In this document: piece by piece, positions 18,189 to 26,482 of the stretch
Numbering within the stretch: position 1 is the first letter of the stretch
Layout: every line of letters begins with the position of its first letter
Position numbers and translations under genes: made by a program
Notes under the pieces: model-generated
The model's database searches: none
What the model saw: only the letters and a program-made list of their open reading frames with translations
Told to the model about the DNA's origin: nothing
NCBI GenBank assembly: GCA_012516125.1
Contig: JAAYXB010000087.1
Coordinates: forward strand, 1 to 32,775
From: Bacillota bacterium
Lineage (GTDB): Bacteria; Bacillota; SHA-98; UBA4971
Direction: 5' to 3'
Length of the DNA: 32,775 nt

Positions 18189-18896
18189 CTAGCCACCGAG
18201 GTATGCCCTCTTGACATTCTCATCCTTGAGAAGGTCTGAGGCCGCACCATGCAGGACGGTCCTCCCGTTTTCCACTACATAGGCAAGGTCGGCTGTATTC
18301 AGTGCAAGGTAGGCGTTCTGTTCCACTAAGAGGATCGTAAGCCCTTCGGCATTGATCTGCTTGATCGCCTCGAAGAGCTTCTCCACAAGCACTGGCGCCA
18401 GCCCCAGGGAAGGTTCGTCAAGCAGGAAGACCTTTGGCTTGGCCATAAGACCCCTGCCGATTGCGAGCATTTGCTGTTCGCCGCCGCTGAGGCTCCACCC
18501 TAGCTGGTTCATCCTCTTTGCGAGTTGCGGAAACAGCTGACAGACGTGTTCTACGTCCTTCTCCAAGGAAGTCTTGTCGTCGCACCGCAAGCATGCGCCG
18601 ATTTCCAGGTTCTCTCTCACTGTCAACCCGGGGAATATGCGTCTTCCTTCCGGAACATGGATGATGCCCCGGGCAACGATATCCCTGGGACGCATTCCGT
18701 CTATTCTTTCGCCGTTGAAAGTAATCGTGCCGTGACTCGGCCGCAAGAGGCCGGAGATGGTTTTCAGCGTCGTGCTCTTGCCCGCTCCATTCGCCCCGAC
18801 CAGGGCAACGATTTTCCCTTCAGGCACTGAGAACGTCACGTCATGAACAGCGCAGGTCTTTCCATAGTAGACCGAGAGGCTATCGCATTTAAGCAT
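18189..18896 (-). CDS. livF: LivF-type ABC transporter ATP-binding protein
   Basis: One of the two ATPases of a branched-chain-amino-acid-type importer, at 235 residues the usual size. It shows Walker A GANGAGKST (34-42), the signature LSGGEQQML (from 137) and Walker B VFLLDEP (157-163). Other LivF traits are the YGKTCAVHDV opening, GIIHVPEGRRIFPGLTVRENLE and a C-terminal NTADLAYVVENGRTVLHG. The ATG at 18896 overlaps livG by eight bases, indicating coupled translation. It energises uptake together with LivG at the cytoplasmic face. Confidence 0.95.
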   Translation of the reverse strand: MLKCDSLSVYYGKTCAVHDVTFSVPEGKIVALVGANGAGKSTTLKTISGLLRPSHGTITFNGERIDGMRPRDIVARGIIHVPEGRRIFPGLTVRENLEIGACLRCDDKTSLEKDVEHVCQLFPQLAKRMNQLGWSLSGGEQQMLAIGRGLMAKPKVFLLDEPSLGLAPVLVEKLFEAIKQINAEGLTILLVEQNAYLALNTADLAYVVENGRTVLHGAASDLLKDENVKRAYLGG

Positions 18897-19662
18897 ACTG
18901 GATACCCCTCCCGAGATAGGCCTCTCTCACATCCTTGTTGTTCTGGATTTCCTTCGGCGTACCTTCTGCGATCTTTTCACCGAAGTTGAGCACAGTGACA
19001 ACATCTGCGATTCCCATAACCAACTGCATGTTGTGCTCGATGAGTAGGACCGTGATACCTCTGCCACGGATCCTGAGGATGAGATCCATCAGGCTGTTGA
19101 CTTCCTGCGGGTTCATACCAGCGGATGGCTCATCGAGCAAGAGCAGACTTGGTTCAGTCGCGAGTGCCCGAGCGATCTCGAGAAGTCTTTGTCCGCCGTG
19201 GTCGAGATTGCCCGCAATTGTGCTTGCCTTATCCGCCATGCCGACAAACTCGAGTTCCTGGAACGCCTTCTGGCGGACCGTTTCCTCCTCGTTCAACATA
19301 TTGCCTGTCCGCACGATAGCCTCGAGCAGACCGTATTTCGTGCGGCAATGCCGAGCGATCATCACATTTTCCAGGACTGTTGCACCTGCAAACAGCAAAA
19401 TGTTCTGGAATGTGCGCCCAATACCCTTTTCCGTCGCACTATGCGCTGGCAGGCCCGTAATTGGCTCGCCCTTAAAGGTGACCCGCCCTGTGGTCGGTGT
19501 GGTCACGTTCGATAAGACGTTTATCAGGGTCGTTTTGCCTGCTCCATTCGGTCCGATGAGTGCGTGTATTTGCCCTTCCTGAACGCTTAGGTTTATGCCA
19601 TTGAGAGCAACCAGCCCTCCGAACCTGACGGTGATATCCTCCGCCTGCAGGATCGCACGCAT
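18889..19662 (-). CDS. livG: LivG-type ABC transporter ATP-binding protein
   Basis: The second ATPase of the importer, 257 residues. It has Walker A GPNGAGKTT (37-45), the LivG-specific GIGRTFQNILLF segment, and Walker B LLLLDEPSAGMNP (about 173-185). The ABC signature is degenerate (LDHGGQRLLEIARAL), as is common in LivG proteins, where the SGG is replaced. It follows livM after 15 bases and overlaps livF by eight. The C-terminal EIQNNKDVREAYLG is the conserved tail of this subfamily. Confidence 0.95.
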   Translation of the reverse strand: MRAILQAEDITVRFGGLVALNGINLSVQEGQIHALIGPNGAGKTTLINVLSNVTTPTTGRVTFKGEPITGLPAHSATEKGIGRTFQNILLFAGATVLENVMIARHCRTKYGLLEAIVRTGNMLNEEETVRQKAFQELEFVGMADKASTIAGNLDHGGQRLLEIARALATEPSLLLLDEPSAGMNPQEVNSLMDLILRIRGRGITVLLIEHNMQLVMGIADVVTVLNFGEKIAEGTPKEIQNNKDVREAYLGRGIQYA

Positions 19663-19677
19663 GGCCGGCCTTCCCTC

Positions 19678-20658
19678 CTAGTGCTCCGAGCGGACTGCGC
19701 GTTGCTTGTTGGTGAAGAGCCTTTGAACGAAGCGGGCAAGCTGCGGTATAAGGCTCCTGATACCGCTTGGCATCACACTCATCAGTAGCACCACGCCGAC
19801 ACCGTATATCGCCATATAGTAGTCTTTTAAGAATCTGAGCCACTCTGGCAACAGCGTCAGGCCCACCGCCCCGATGATCGGGCCTTCGATCGAGCCACTC
19901 CCCCCAATGAAAAGCATGCAGAGTATCTTCGCAGACTCCATGAAGTTGAAGGAGTTAGCATGGAGGTACGTGTCGTAGTGAGCGATGAGACTTCCGGCGA
20001 GGCCTCCGAAGAAAGCACTGAGCGCGAAGGCGAGGATCTTGTAGTACCTGGTGTTGACTCCCATGACCTCCGCAGCGAGGTCGCTCATCCTGATCGCGTG
20101 CAGCGCCCTACCGATCCGAGAATGGACGATCCGGATAGACACGAATACGGCGAAAAGAACGATCGTCAGGACTAGATAATAGTATCTCAGGTCTGTGTTA
20201 AGCGTGAACGCCCCGATCGTTGGGACAGGGATGTTCTTTACCCCTTCCGCGCCATACGTCACTTCCTTCCAGTTTAGCAACACAAGCCTCACTATCTCCG
20301 AGAATCCAATAGTCACGATGGCGAGGTAGTACCTGCCTACCTTAAGGGAAGGTAACCCTAGAAGCACGCCGAATACAAGCGCGACAAGCGCGCTGAGAGG
20401 TAGAGCTGCCCAGAACGACACACCGGCCTTCAAGGTAAGCAACGCCGACGCATAAGCCCCGATGCCGAAGAAGGAGGCCTGAGCGTAGGATATCTGCCCT
20501 GCCATGCCCACGCAGAAGTTCAGGCCGAGCGTAAGTATTACGTAAATCCCGGCAAGGTTGAGCAGACGGATATAGTAAGGCCCGACGCCGAGCAAAGGGA
20601 ACACTGCAAGCAGAGTAACGACTCCTACAGCGACGGCACAACGCGTCCTGCGTCCCAT
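19678..20658 (-). CDS. livM: LivM-type ABC transporter permease
   Basis: An integral membrane permease of 326 residues with about eight to ten hydrophobic segments. It includes the family's GLNFCVGMAGQISYAQASFFGIGAYASALL motif region (here in pieces: GLNFCVGMAGQIS and ASFFGIGAY) and the ALSAFFGGLAGSL cytoplasmic loop with IGGSGSIEGPIIGA near the C-terminus. It pairs with LivH to form the channel. The ATG at 20658 follows GGTGGGA and lies 10 bases after the livH stop. Confidence 0.93.
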   Translation of the reverse strand: MGRRTRCAVAVGVVTLLAVFPLLGVGPYYIRLLNLAGIYVILTLGLNFCVGMAGQISYAQASFFGIGAYASALLTLKAGVSFWAALPLSALVALVFGVLLGLPSLKVGRYYLAIVTIGFSEIVRLVLLNWKEVTYGAEGVKNIPVPTIGAFTLNTDLRYYYLVLTIVLFAVFVSIRIVHSRIGRALHAIRMSDLAAEVMGVNTRYYKILAFALSAFFGGLAGSLIAHYDTYLHANSFNFMESAKILCMLFIGGSGSIEGPIIGAVGLTLLPEWLRFLKDYYMAIYGVGVVLLMSVMPSGIRSLIPQLARFVQRLFTNKQRAVRSEH

Positions 20659-20668
20659 ATCGTCCCAC

Positions 20669-21538
20669 CTACACTTTCACGGAGACCTTTTCGCCAAATA
20701 TCCCTCTGGGCCTGAACATGAGGAATGCTATCATCAGCATGAATGCCACGGCAGGCTTGTAGACAGAGGATACATAAGCAGCCGCAAACACCTCCACGAG
20801 CCCCAAGAGAAGAGCGCCGCATATGGCCCCCGGGATGCTGCCGAATCCGCCGATTATGCTCGCGCAGAAGGCCGTTAGACCGACCGTCCCCCCCATGTCA
20901 ATGGTAATGAAGAAGATGGGAGCAAATAGGACCCCAGCTATCGCGCCGAGGCACGCGCTTATCACGAAAGTGAGAACGATCATCTTTTCGACATCGACGC
21001 CCATTAGGCTGGCTGTTTCCTGGTCCTGGGCTGTGGCGCGCATTTTCGCACCAACGGACGTCTTGTTGAGGAACAGGTAGAGCGAAACCATAAGCACCAG
21101 CGCGACGCCGATGATGAACACGTGTTGCGGCACGATCACCACGTTCCCTATCGTGATGAGTCTGCCTTCAAAGATGTCGGGGAAGAACCTCGGGATGGGT
21201 TTCCACACGATACGTTCGAACTCGCGGAAGAAGATCATCACTCCAATGGTGCTGACTATCACTGTGAGGAAGTGTTTATGTCTCAAAGGACGATAGACGA
21301 TGCGTTCGAACAGCACTCCGACCGCTGCTACGATCAGGACGGTGACTACGAACCCAAGCGGGTACGGCACGCCCATCTCTGCTATCAGCGAATAGGCAAT
21401 AAACGCCCCGAGGGTAGCGAACTCACCCTGGGCGAAGTTGACTATTCCGAGTGCGTTGTAAAGCATTACTACCCCCAGAGCGGCGAGGGCGTATATGAAA
21501 CCCATCGCTAGTCCGTTCACTATTAGCTGGACGACCAT
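20669..21538 (-). CDS. livH: LivH-type ABC transporter permease
   Basis: A 289-residue membrane permease with the LivH hallmarks: an NGLAMGFIYALAALGVVMLY start, GIVNFAQGEFATLGAF, a middle RPLRHKHFLTVIVSTIGV, and a late FCASIIGGFGSIPGAICGALL loop that contacts the ATPases. I chose the ATG at 21538, with CGAGGTG seven bases upstream. The upstream open extension to 21658 is Cys/Arg-rich and unlike the family. A hairpin (21617-21651) lies between it and livK. Confidence 0.93.
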   Translation of the reverse strand: MVVQLIVNGLAMGFIYALAALGVVMLYNALGIVNFAQGEFATLGAFIAYSLIAEMGVPYPLGFVVTVLIVAAVGVLFERIVYRPLRHKHFLTVIVSTIGVMIFFREFERIVWKPIPRFFPDIFEGRLITIGNVVIVPQHVFIIGVALVLMVSLYLFLNKTSVGAKMRATAQDQETASLMGVDVEKMIVLTFVISACLGAIAGVLFAPIFFITIDMGGTVGLTAFCASIIGGFGSIPGAICGALLLGLVEVFAAAYVSSVYKPAVAFMLMIAFLMFRPRGIFGEKVSVKV

Positions 21539-21616
21539 GCATACACCTCGCTTTGCCCAGTGGACCACGTCGCTTCCACACAAGACATCCCCGCATGTTC
21601 CGGCATCTCGGAGCAC

Positions 21617-21651
21617 GTCGGGGCCGCAGGCACTGGCCCACATGCCCCGAC
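21617..21651 (-). other. Intercistronic hairpin between livK and livH
   Basis: A perfect 8-bp stem (GTCGGGGC at 21617-21624 with GCCCCGAC at 21644-21651) lies in the 138-base gap after the binding-protein gene. Hairpins here are common in binding-protein-dependent operons, where they let the binding protein mRNA outlast the permease part. That role is inferred. No T tract follows, so full termination is unlikely. Confidence 0.5.
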
Positions 21652-21676
21652 GCACCATCCCCTGACAATACTGCTC

Positions 21677-22861
21677 CTACTTGGGTTCGTAGCCGTCCTC
21701 CCACACCACTTTCACAACTTCCATTTGACCGGTCGCCCCGTTTACCACGCGTACGACAACCCCGGAGTGGGCTCCGTCACCATGCTCGTCGAAGGAGTAG
21801 GTCGTGAGGATGCCTTCGTAGTTCTTAATGGCGTGGAGCGCCTTTCTGATGGCTTCGCGGTCGGTACTGCCGGCCCTACGGATCGCCTCTACGAGAAGGT
21901 ACGCGGCATCGTAGGCGGCAACGCCGTACTGGGAGAGGACGCCCCCTGTCTTGGCCTTGAACTTTGTGACAAGTTCAGCAACCCTGGGTTCGTTCATCCG
22001 GTTCTCCAAGGGAACGCAATCTATTACCGCGTATGTTCCATTCGCGCTTTCCTTCGCGAGGTTCAAGGAGTCCTGCTGAACCCATGAGTTCGACCCGACG
22101 ATGTTTGCCTTTAGACCAAGCTGCTTTGCCTGTCTCGCCACCAACCCAGCTTCAGTTGCATGGCCCCACCAGAGAAGGGTGTCAATGCCCTTGTTCTTCA
22201 GGGCCAGCAGTTGACCTGTGAGGTCTTTGTCACCGCTGTTGTACTTGAGAACGGAAACTGGCTTCTTCCCTGCCTTGTCCAGATAGGCCGTGGCGATCTC
22301 GGCACCGCCTGTCCCGAACTCGTCGCTGTTATGCAAGATCCCGATTCTCTGCGCTCCGAGTGATTCGACCGCAAATTTCGCCATCGTCGTGGCCATCAGG
22401 CCATCATTCGGGCGATTTCTGAACATCCAGGGGTTACCGCTGTGGGTGAGCTTATAGTTGCTTCCCCCTACAATGGTCGGAAGCTGTGCCTCCTTGACCA
22501 GGGGATCGATGGCAAAGCAAAGCGTGCTATACTGCGAGGAAAGGAGGCCCGCTATTTGATGCCTGCTCAACAACAGCTTGAGGGCGCTCACTGCACCAGC
22601 GGTTTCACCGCGTGAATCCTCATAGATGACCTCTACCGGACGGCCATTAACACCTCCGGCCGCGTTAATCTCTTCTATTGCGAGATCGATGCCGATCTTG
22701 TCGTAGTATCCTACAGCAGCCTTTTCTCCGGTCAGCGAAAACACCGCCCCGATCTTGATGGGGTCGCGCGGGGCACTTGCTGATACATTCACAGATCCGC
22801 AGGTACCGAGCACCAGGCACAGCACTAGGTTGAATACCACCAACGAAAGTCGCCCTTTCAC
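21677..22861 (-). CDS. livK: LivK-type periplasmic-binding-fold substrate-binding protein
   Basis: A 394-residue type I periplasmic-binding-fold protein. After an N-terminal export signal (KGRLSLVVFNLVLCLVLG) the mature part begins DPIKIGAVFSLTGEKAAVG, then INAAGGVNGRPVEVIYEDS, the standard LivK opening. YDAAYLLVEAIRRAG and a C-terminal ALHAIKNYEGILTTYSFDEHGD are also typical. A cysteine in VLGTC at the signal end could be a lipobox, though Thr before Cys is unusual. The GTG at 22861 is chosen for the upstream GGGGGGT and because the signal peptide then starts correctly. It captures the substrate outside the cell and feeds LivH/LivM. The ligand is probably an amino acid or related small carboxylate, not determinable here. 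Confidence 0.92.
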   Translation of the reverse strand: MKGRLSLVVFNLVLCLVLGTCGSVNVSASAPRDPIKIGAVFSLTGEKAAVGYYDKIGIDLAIEEINAAGGVNGRPVEVIYEDSRGETAGAVSALKLLLSRHQIAGLLSSQYSTLCFAIDPLVKEAQLPTIVGGSNYKLTHSGNPWMFRNRPNDGLMATTMAKFAVESLGAQRIGILHNSDEFGTGGAEIATAYLDKAGKKPVSVLKYNSGDKDLTGQLLALKNKGIDTLLWWGHATEAGLVARQAKQLGLKANIVGSNSWVQQDSLNLAKESANGTYAVIDCVPLENRMNEPRVAELVTKFKAKTGGVLSQYGVAAYDAAYLLVEAIRRAGSTDREAIRKALHAIKNYEGILTTYSFDEHGDGAHSGVVVRVVNGATGQMEVVKVVWEDGYEPK

Positions 22862-22953
22862 ACTGATACCCCCCTTGTGTGCTGTCGGAGCACGTTTCGT
22901 TGCACATGTCGTTGTGCTAAACTGCGTTATTGGTGCGATCCCACAACCCGCTG

Positions 22954-23796
22954 TCACCCGCAGCCACTTTCATCACTCTGCCGGCAGTGGGCCTTCTCCC
23001 ATTCCGACACCTCCTTCCCCACCCTGGTGAGGTGTTGGGACATGGCTTCATGCGCCTTTTGCTCGTCGTGGGCCTTTATGGACTCATATATCTCTGTGTG
23101 CTCATGAAGCGCCTTGGCTGCGCTGTCGGGTACCTGGTAAATTCCTGCAAGGGCATCTCTCAGCATATCGCGTATTGCTGCCATCATGGTGGCGAGCCCC
23201 CTGTTCCTGCTAGCGGCCACTACCGCCATGTGGAACTCAAGATCTGCAGAAATGTACGCTTCGCACGAATCGAGGCCGGCACGCATCTTTTCAATTGCGT
23301 TGGCCATCACTGCCAGATCCTCTTCAGTGGCCCGCCTCGCAGCCAGCGCAGCAGTCTCTGTCTCGATGATCTTTCTCATCTCCACGATTTCGTCCGTGCT
23401 GATCCTGTCCAGGGTCATCGCAAGCGCGAGCGATTTCTCAACGACCACGTCGTTTGACGATACTACCCACCCTCCCCGACTCGAGCTGATGAGGCCTTGA
23501 GACTCAAGGAGCCTGAGCGCCTCCCTCACGGACGACCTGCCTACTCTAAGGTAGGAGGATAGCTGGTGCTCGGGCAGCAGCCTATCACCCGGCTTCAGCT
23601 TTCCCTCCCGTATAAGCTCGACCAGTTGGTTGGCTATGACTTCACACTTGCGTGAAATGGTTACTGGTTTTAACACTCTTTCAACGACGCTCCCGCCAAT
23701 GGATTCTGACTGACTGCCAATCATATTGTCAGACAATCCTACTATTCGATGCGAGACGGGAAATTCCTCCTTAAGCACTGGACAGGTTTCCATCAT
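22954..23796 (-). CDS. GntR-family (FadR/FCD type) transcriptional regulator
   Basis: The protein has an N-terminal winged helix (QLVELIREGKLKPGDRLLPE, then SSYLRVGRSSVREALRLLESQGL) and a C-terminal all-helical FCD domain. Metal/ligand residues are visible in ADLEFHMAVVAASRN and later HEHTEIYESIKAHD and MSQHL. It heads the liv-dehydrogenase-AOR operon in the same orientation, so it probably senses the transported substrate or a product of the pathway and represses the operon. The ATG at 23796 (280 residues) has GAGGTG six bases upstream. However, a possible promoter (TTGCGC-17-TATGAT) overlaps it, and a palindromic operator-like site at 23725-23737 sits just before the ATG at 23724, which would give 256 residues, closer to the family norm. 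Either start is possible. Confidence 0.88.
   Translation of the reverse strand: MMETCPVLKEEFPVSHRIVGLSDNMIGSQSESIGGSVVERVLKPVTISRKCEVIANQLVELIREGKLKPGDRLLPEHQLSSYLRVGRSSVREALRLLESQGLISSSRGGWVVSSNDVVVEKSLALAMTLDRISTDEIVEMRKIIETETAALAARRATEEDLAVMANAIEKMRAGLDSCEAYISADLEFHMAVVAASRNRGLATMMAAIRDMLRDALAGIYQVPDSAAKALHEHTEIYESIKAHDEQKAHEAMSQHLTRVGKEVSEWEKAHCRQSDESGCG
23725..23737 (-). promoter_or_regulatory. Candidate GntR operator ATTGTCTGACAAT
   Basis: A perfect 6-1-6 inverted repeat immediately upstream of the alternative gntR start at 23724. Its form (TTGTC-N-GACAA) fits the known FadR-subfamily operator type. A candidate promoter lies 55-80 bases upstream (minus strand), with -35 TTGCGC at 23820-23815 and -10 TATGAT at 23797-23792 spaced by 17 bp. 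Binding would block transcription into the operon and give autoregulation. The site is seen; its use is inferred. Confidence 0.5.
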
Positions 23797-23822
23797 AGTA
23801 CGCACCTCGTCCGTGCGCAAGC

Positions 23823-24080
23823 TTGACCACACTTCGATGGGGACGCCAACTTGGGGCGGAGTGGGATGCTGGGGCACCGGGCGAGGCGTACCGCGCCTAC
23901 CTCGAGGCCATTGCTGACATCCGCCGTCGCGTGACGGATGTCCCGGGCGACACGGTTTTCGTGTGGCTGCAGAGCACCGTGGACGATCCGCTCATGGACG
24001 ACTCATGTCGCCGTCCCGGTCGTCGCCCGTCCATTGCTCACATGCCCTCTGTGGCTGCTACAATCTACAATAGGGAACCT
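23823..24080 (+). other. Possible unidentified coding relic
   Basis: In one plus-strand frame, residues such as AYRAYLEAIADIRRRV and DTVFVWLQSTVDDPLM look protein-like with GC-rich third positions. The stretch starts inside the gntR region, has no ribosome binding site and loses coding character after about 24000. I cannot name a family. It may be a truncated gene end between gntR and the transposase fragment. Confidence 0.25.
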
Positions 24081-24249
24081 CTCATCGTCCTTTAGGCGAC
24101 TCGAGGGGAGGGGGTTTGACCACGCGGGATTTCACATTCTTGGGAGGCGTACCTGTTCCGCCGGCCGGTGCTTCCATGGATTCTGAACTTCCCGACCAAG
24201 GGTCACTGGCGTTCTGTTGCACGCCTGTCGGACATTGTGCACGGGCTGG

Positions 24250-24470
24250 AATACCTGACCAGACACTATAGGGAAATTCCTCCCGGTATCTGCGCCTCTT
24301 GATCGTCACTTCACCAAGTACCGTCTGAATCGTCCGCTCGCCGGTTCCTTTGTTCCTGAGTGTGCGATCCCGCGTCTTGGCTAGCTCCTCATCGAGGCAC
24401 ACGAGCACGCTCTCGAATATCTGGCCCGCGAGCGCCATCCCCAGAGCGAAGCTCTTCTGCTGAAGGAATT
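24250..24470 (-). pseudogene. ISLre2/UPF0236-family transposase, N-terminal fragment
   Basis: The minus strand reads LQQKSFALGMALAGQIFESV, then CLDEELAKTRDRTLRNKG and RTIQTVLGEVTIKRRRYR, the characteristic N-terminal region of UPF0236 (ISLre2) transposases, which are common in Bacillota. After YREEFPYS the similarity ends near 24250, and an unrelated Ser/Pro-rich reading continues to a stop at 24082. The catalytic C-terminal three quarters are missing. No start codon in a good context remains and no inverted repeats are obvious, so it is a dead remnant lying against the hydrolase gene. Confidence 0.7.
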
Positions 24471-24524
24471 GGCCGGGCTCTGCTGAACGTCACAACGAAG
24501 CGAGACATTCTGGGAGGGGTAGAC

Positions 24525-25571
24525 ATGCTGACCACGAGAGAGCCCATCAGCTTTGTGAACGAGGGGCAGAAGCTCATAGGTGTCCTTCATCGTCCGGTTG
24601 AGGCATACCGGGACAAGATCCCGGCGGTCGTCTTCTTCCACGGGTTCACGGGAACCAAGGTCGAACGCCACCGCATCTTTGTCAAAGCCGCTGAGGCGCT
24701 GGCACGCGAGGGAATCGCCGCCTTGAGATTCGATTTTCGTGGCTCGGGCGACAGCGAGGGGGATTTCGAGGACATGACTCTCCCGGGAGAGATCTCGGAC
24801 GCCAGGGTTTCGCTAGACTACGTGTCCGGCGTTCCAGGGGTGGACGGGAACAACATCGGGATACTCGGCCTCAGCATGGGCGGGGCTGTCGCCGCGTCGG
24901 TCAGCGACGATCCGAGAGTCAGGTCGGTGGTAATGTGGTCGGCGGTGGCGGACTTGGAGAGGACATTCATGGATGCTGTGAGGTCGGGCACGTGGCAGGA
25001 AGTCTCCGGCGTCGGGGGCGCGGAAAGGTCGAGACGGGCGACCCCAAATGGAGCACATGAGGCAGACGAAGCGAGTGGACCCCCTGGAGCGGCTAGAGCG
25101 CGTGGAGCAGGTGCAGCGGGAAAACCAGATGGGACGGATGGAGCGGATGGAGCGGGCGGAGGGAACGGAGCAAGTAGAGCGGATGGGGAGGAGCGAGAGA
25201 ATGGCAGGCATCCTGAGGGATCAGGTAACGTCCAGATACCCCCGTTCGCGATACCGCGCAGAGTGGATGTGAAGGGCAACGTGGTTGGAAGGGAGTTCAT
25301 ACTGACCCTCGCTGACGTGAGACCGCTGGAGACTGTGCGGAGGTGCAAGGCTCCGGTCCTCGTGATCCATGGCGACCGCGACGAATCGGTTCCAGTCAGT
25401 CATAGCGCGATGTATGAGAGGGCGATGAAGGAAGCAGGCGTAACCGTCGAGGTGCACATAGTCGCGGGGGCTGACCATACCTTCAATTCGGCGGTGTGGG
25501 AGGCCGAAGTGATAAGCAAGACGGTCGAGTGGTTCAAGAGAAGCCTACTGCGGCAGTTCGGCGGGCGGTAG
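24525..25571 (+). CDS. Alpha/beta hydrolase with a low-complexity insert
   Basis: A serine hydrolase of the dienelactone-hydrolase/esterase-like group. The core is PAVVFFHGFTGTK (oxyanion region), FDFRGSGDSEG, the nucleophile elbow GLSMGG with S117, the acid in IHGDRDESVP (D286) and H318 in GADHTF. At 348 residues it exceeds the usual 260-270. The excess is an Ala/Gly/Asp/Glu-rich insert at about 162-238 (pieces such as GAARARGAGAAGK and GTDGADGAGGGNGA) placed at the cap region between the core halves. The frame is intact, so a flexible loop, not inactivation, is likely. The ATG at 24525 follows GGGAGGGG. The substrate is unknown. The transposase fragment lies directly upstream. Confidence 0.85.
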   Translation: MLTTREPISFVNEGQKLIGVLHRPVEAYRDKIPAVVFFHGFTGTKVERHRIFVKAAEALAREGIAALRFDFRGSGDSEGDFEDMTLPGEISDARVSLDYVSGVPGVDGNNIGILGLSMGGAVAASVSDDPRVRSVVMWSAVADLERTFMDAVRSGTWQEVSGVGGAERSRRATPNGAHEADEASGPPGAARARGAGAAGKPDGTDGADGAGGGNGASRADGEERENGRHPEGSGNVQIPPFAIPRRVDVKGNVVGREFILTLADVRPLETVRRCKAPVLVIHGDRDESVPVSHSAMYERAMKEAGVTVEVHIVAGADHTFNSAVWEAEVISKTVEWFKRSLLRQFGGR

Positions 25572-25639
25572 GGCTGATGGCCACCGCACCGCGCGTGGCC
25601 CGGCGGGCGGCACGGCCGGCGGCTACGACCGAGGGCAGC

Positions 25640-25700
25640 GCGGGGGACGGTCGCGGAGGACTGTCGCGGGGGACTGTCGCGGGGGACTGTCGCGGGGGAC
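25640..25700. repeat. 13-bp tandem repeat, about 4.7 copies
   Basis: Units of GCGGGGGACTGTC start at 25640, 25653, 25666, 25679 and 25692 (the last partial). The third and fourth units are identical; the first and second differ at one base each. The array lies 68 bases beyond the hydrolase stop. It is not palindromic enough to be a terminator and looks like recent slippage. Confidence 0.85.
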
Positions 25701-25939
25701 GCCGAGGACACCTCACGGCATCCGACCAGCACCCAGACTGCTTTGACAGATGATGGTTTTGACTTGTCCAAGGCGTGTGCCGTTAATCGGACGCGGCCTC
25801 GCAGCCGCAACCAACGGCTGCACCCATGTTACCCATGTTAGTGTACAGGAGGAGGCATCGAATTGTATAGGCGGGCGGCACTTTAGTGAAGACGAGGTCT
25901 TGCGCCTTGCGGTGCAGGCATATACGAACGGAGAAGCGA

Positions 25940-26137
25940 GCTTTCCTATTCTGTTGCGGGATGACGGCGCGTCAGGGTTACGAGCGTGGGTTCTATGTCG
26001 TTTTCGGCAGCGACGTGACTGCCACAGACGATCCCCGGTTGCAAGAGGCCGAACTTCAAGTGCTGCGGAAGGGATTTGCGAGGGTGCTCTCTGCGTCAGA
26101 GATCCTAGATTGCCTGGAGGTTACTGCCGAGGCTTGA
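25940..26137 (+). pseudogene. Isochorismatase-like cysteine hydrolase, C-terminal fragment
   Basis: The frame ending at the TGA 26135-26137 reads ARQGYERGFYVVFGSDVTAT, then DDPRLQEAELQVLRKGFARV and LSASEILD. That is the usual C-terminal end of isochorismatase-family hydrolases, including the DATAT-like strand and the gfarV-ls-eI tail. The catalytic Asp-Lys-Cys part is not present upstream; a different frame is open there instead. There is no ribosome binding site, so I regard it as the remnant of a truncated gene. Confidence 0.45.
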
Positions 26138-26482
26138 TAGGCGTATCCAGACGGCAGAATGTGTCCCCTATCACGAACTTGGCCTCCTGCATTTCACCGG
26201 GTGGTAACATCATCGAGGACCCCCCGTGAACACGCTCCCCCCGTGAACACGATCGGTGCGTGGCGAAAAGCAGGGTTTCACACCATCAGCATACCACATC
26301 CGCCGCGCCGAGCGGCAAGAGCGTCGCCGGCGACACCGACACCGGGCGGGCCGCAATCGGGGAGGCTCGGGACCATGCTTTTCGCCACGTGCGGCTTATG
26401 AGTTCGCGCTTAGTTATCCTAGTTATCTATAGTTATCTATGAGAGCCACGCTTCCCCGCTGAGTGACTCGCCCAGCCGCTCG
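26138..26482. other. Non-coding stretch with small repeats
   Basis: No gene is seen. The stretch holds two copies of CCCCCCGTGAACACG (26220-26234 and 26237-26251), the inverted-repeat element at 26259-26389, and a threefold TAGTTATC repeat (about 26409-26438). Confidence 0.55.
26259..26389. mobile_element. 131-bp element bounded by 14-bp inverted repeats
   Basis: CGTGGCGAAAAGCA at 26259-26272 is matched by its exact complement TGCTTTTCGCCACG at 26376-26389, with weaker pairing just outside. The interior is GC-rich and has no coding content. The size and ends fit a MITE-like element, but only one copy is visible, so a simple long-range stem is possible. Confidence 0.4.

Noticed and set aside
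22879-22917. Two small hairpins before livK as a riboswitch or attenuator
   Set aside because: Each has only a 5-bp stem, and no conserved riboswitch core is visible.
25750-26229. 159-residue plus-strand open frame as a gene
   Set aside because: The recognisable isochorismatase-like C-terminus is in another frame, and this frame has no family resemblance.
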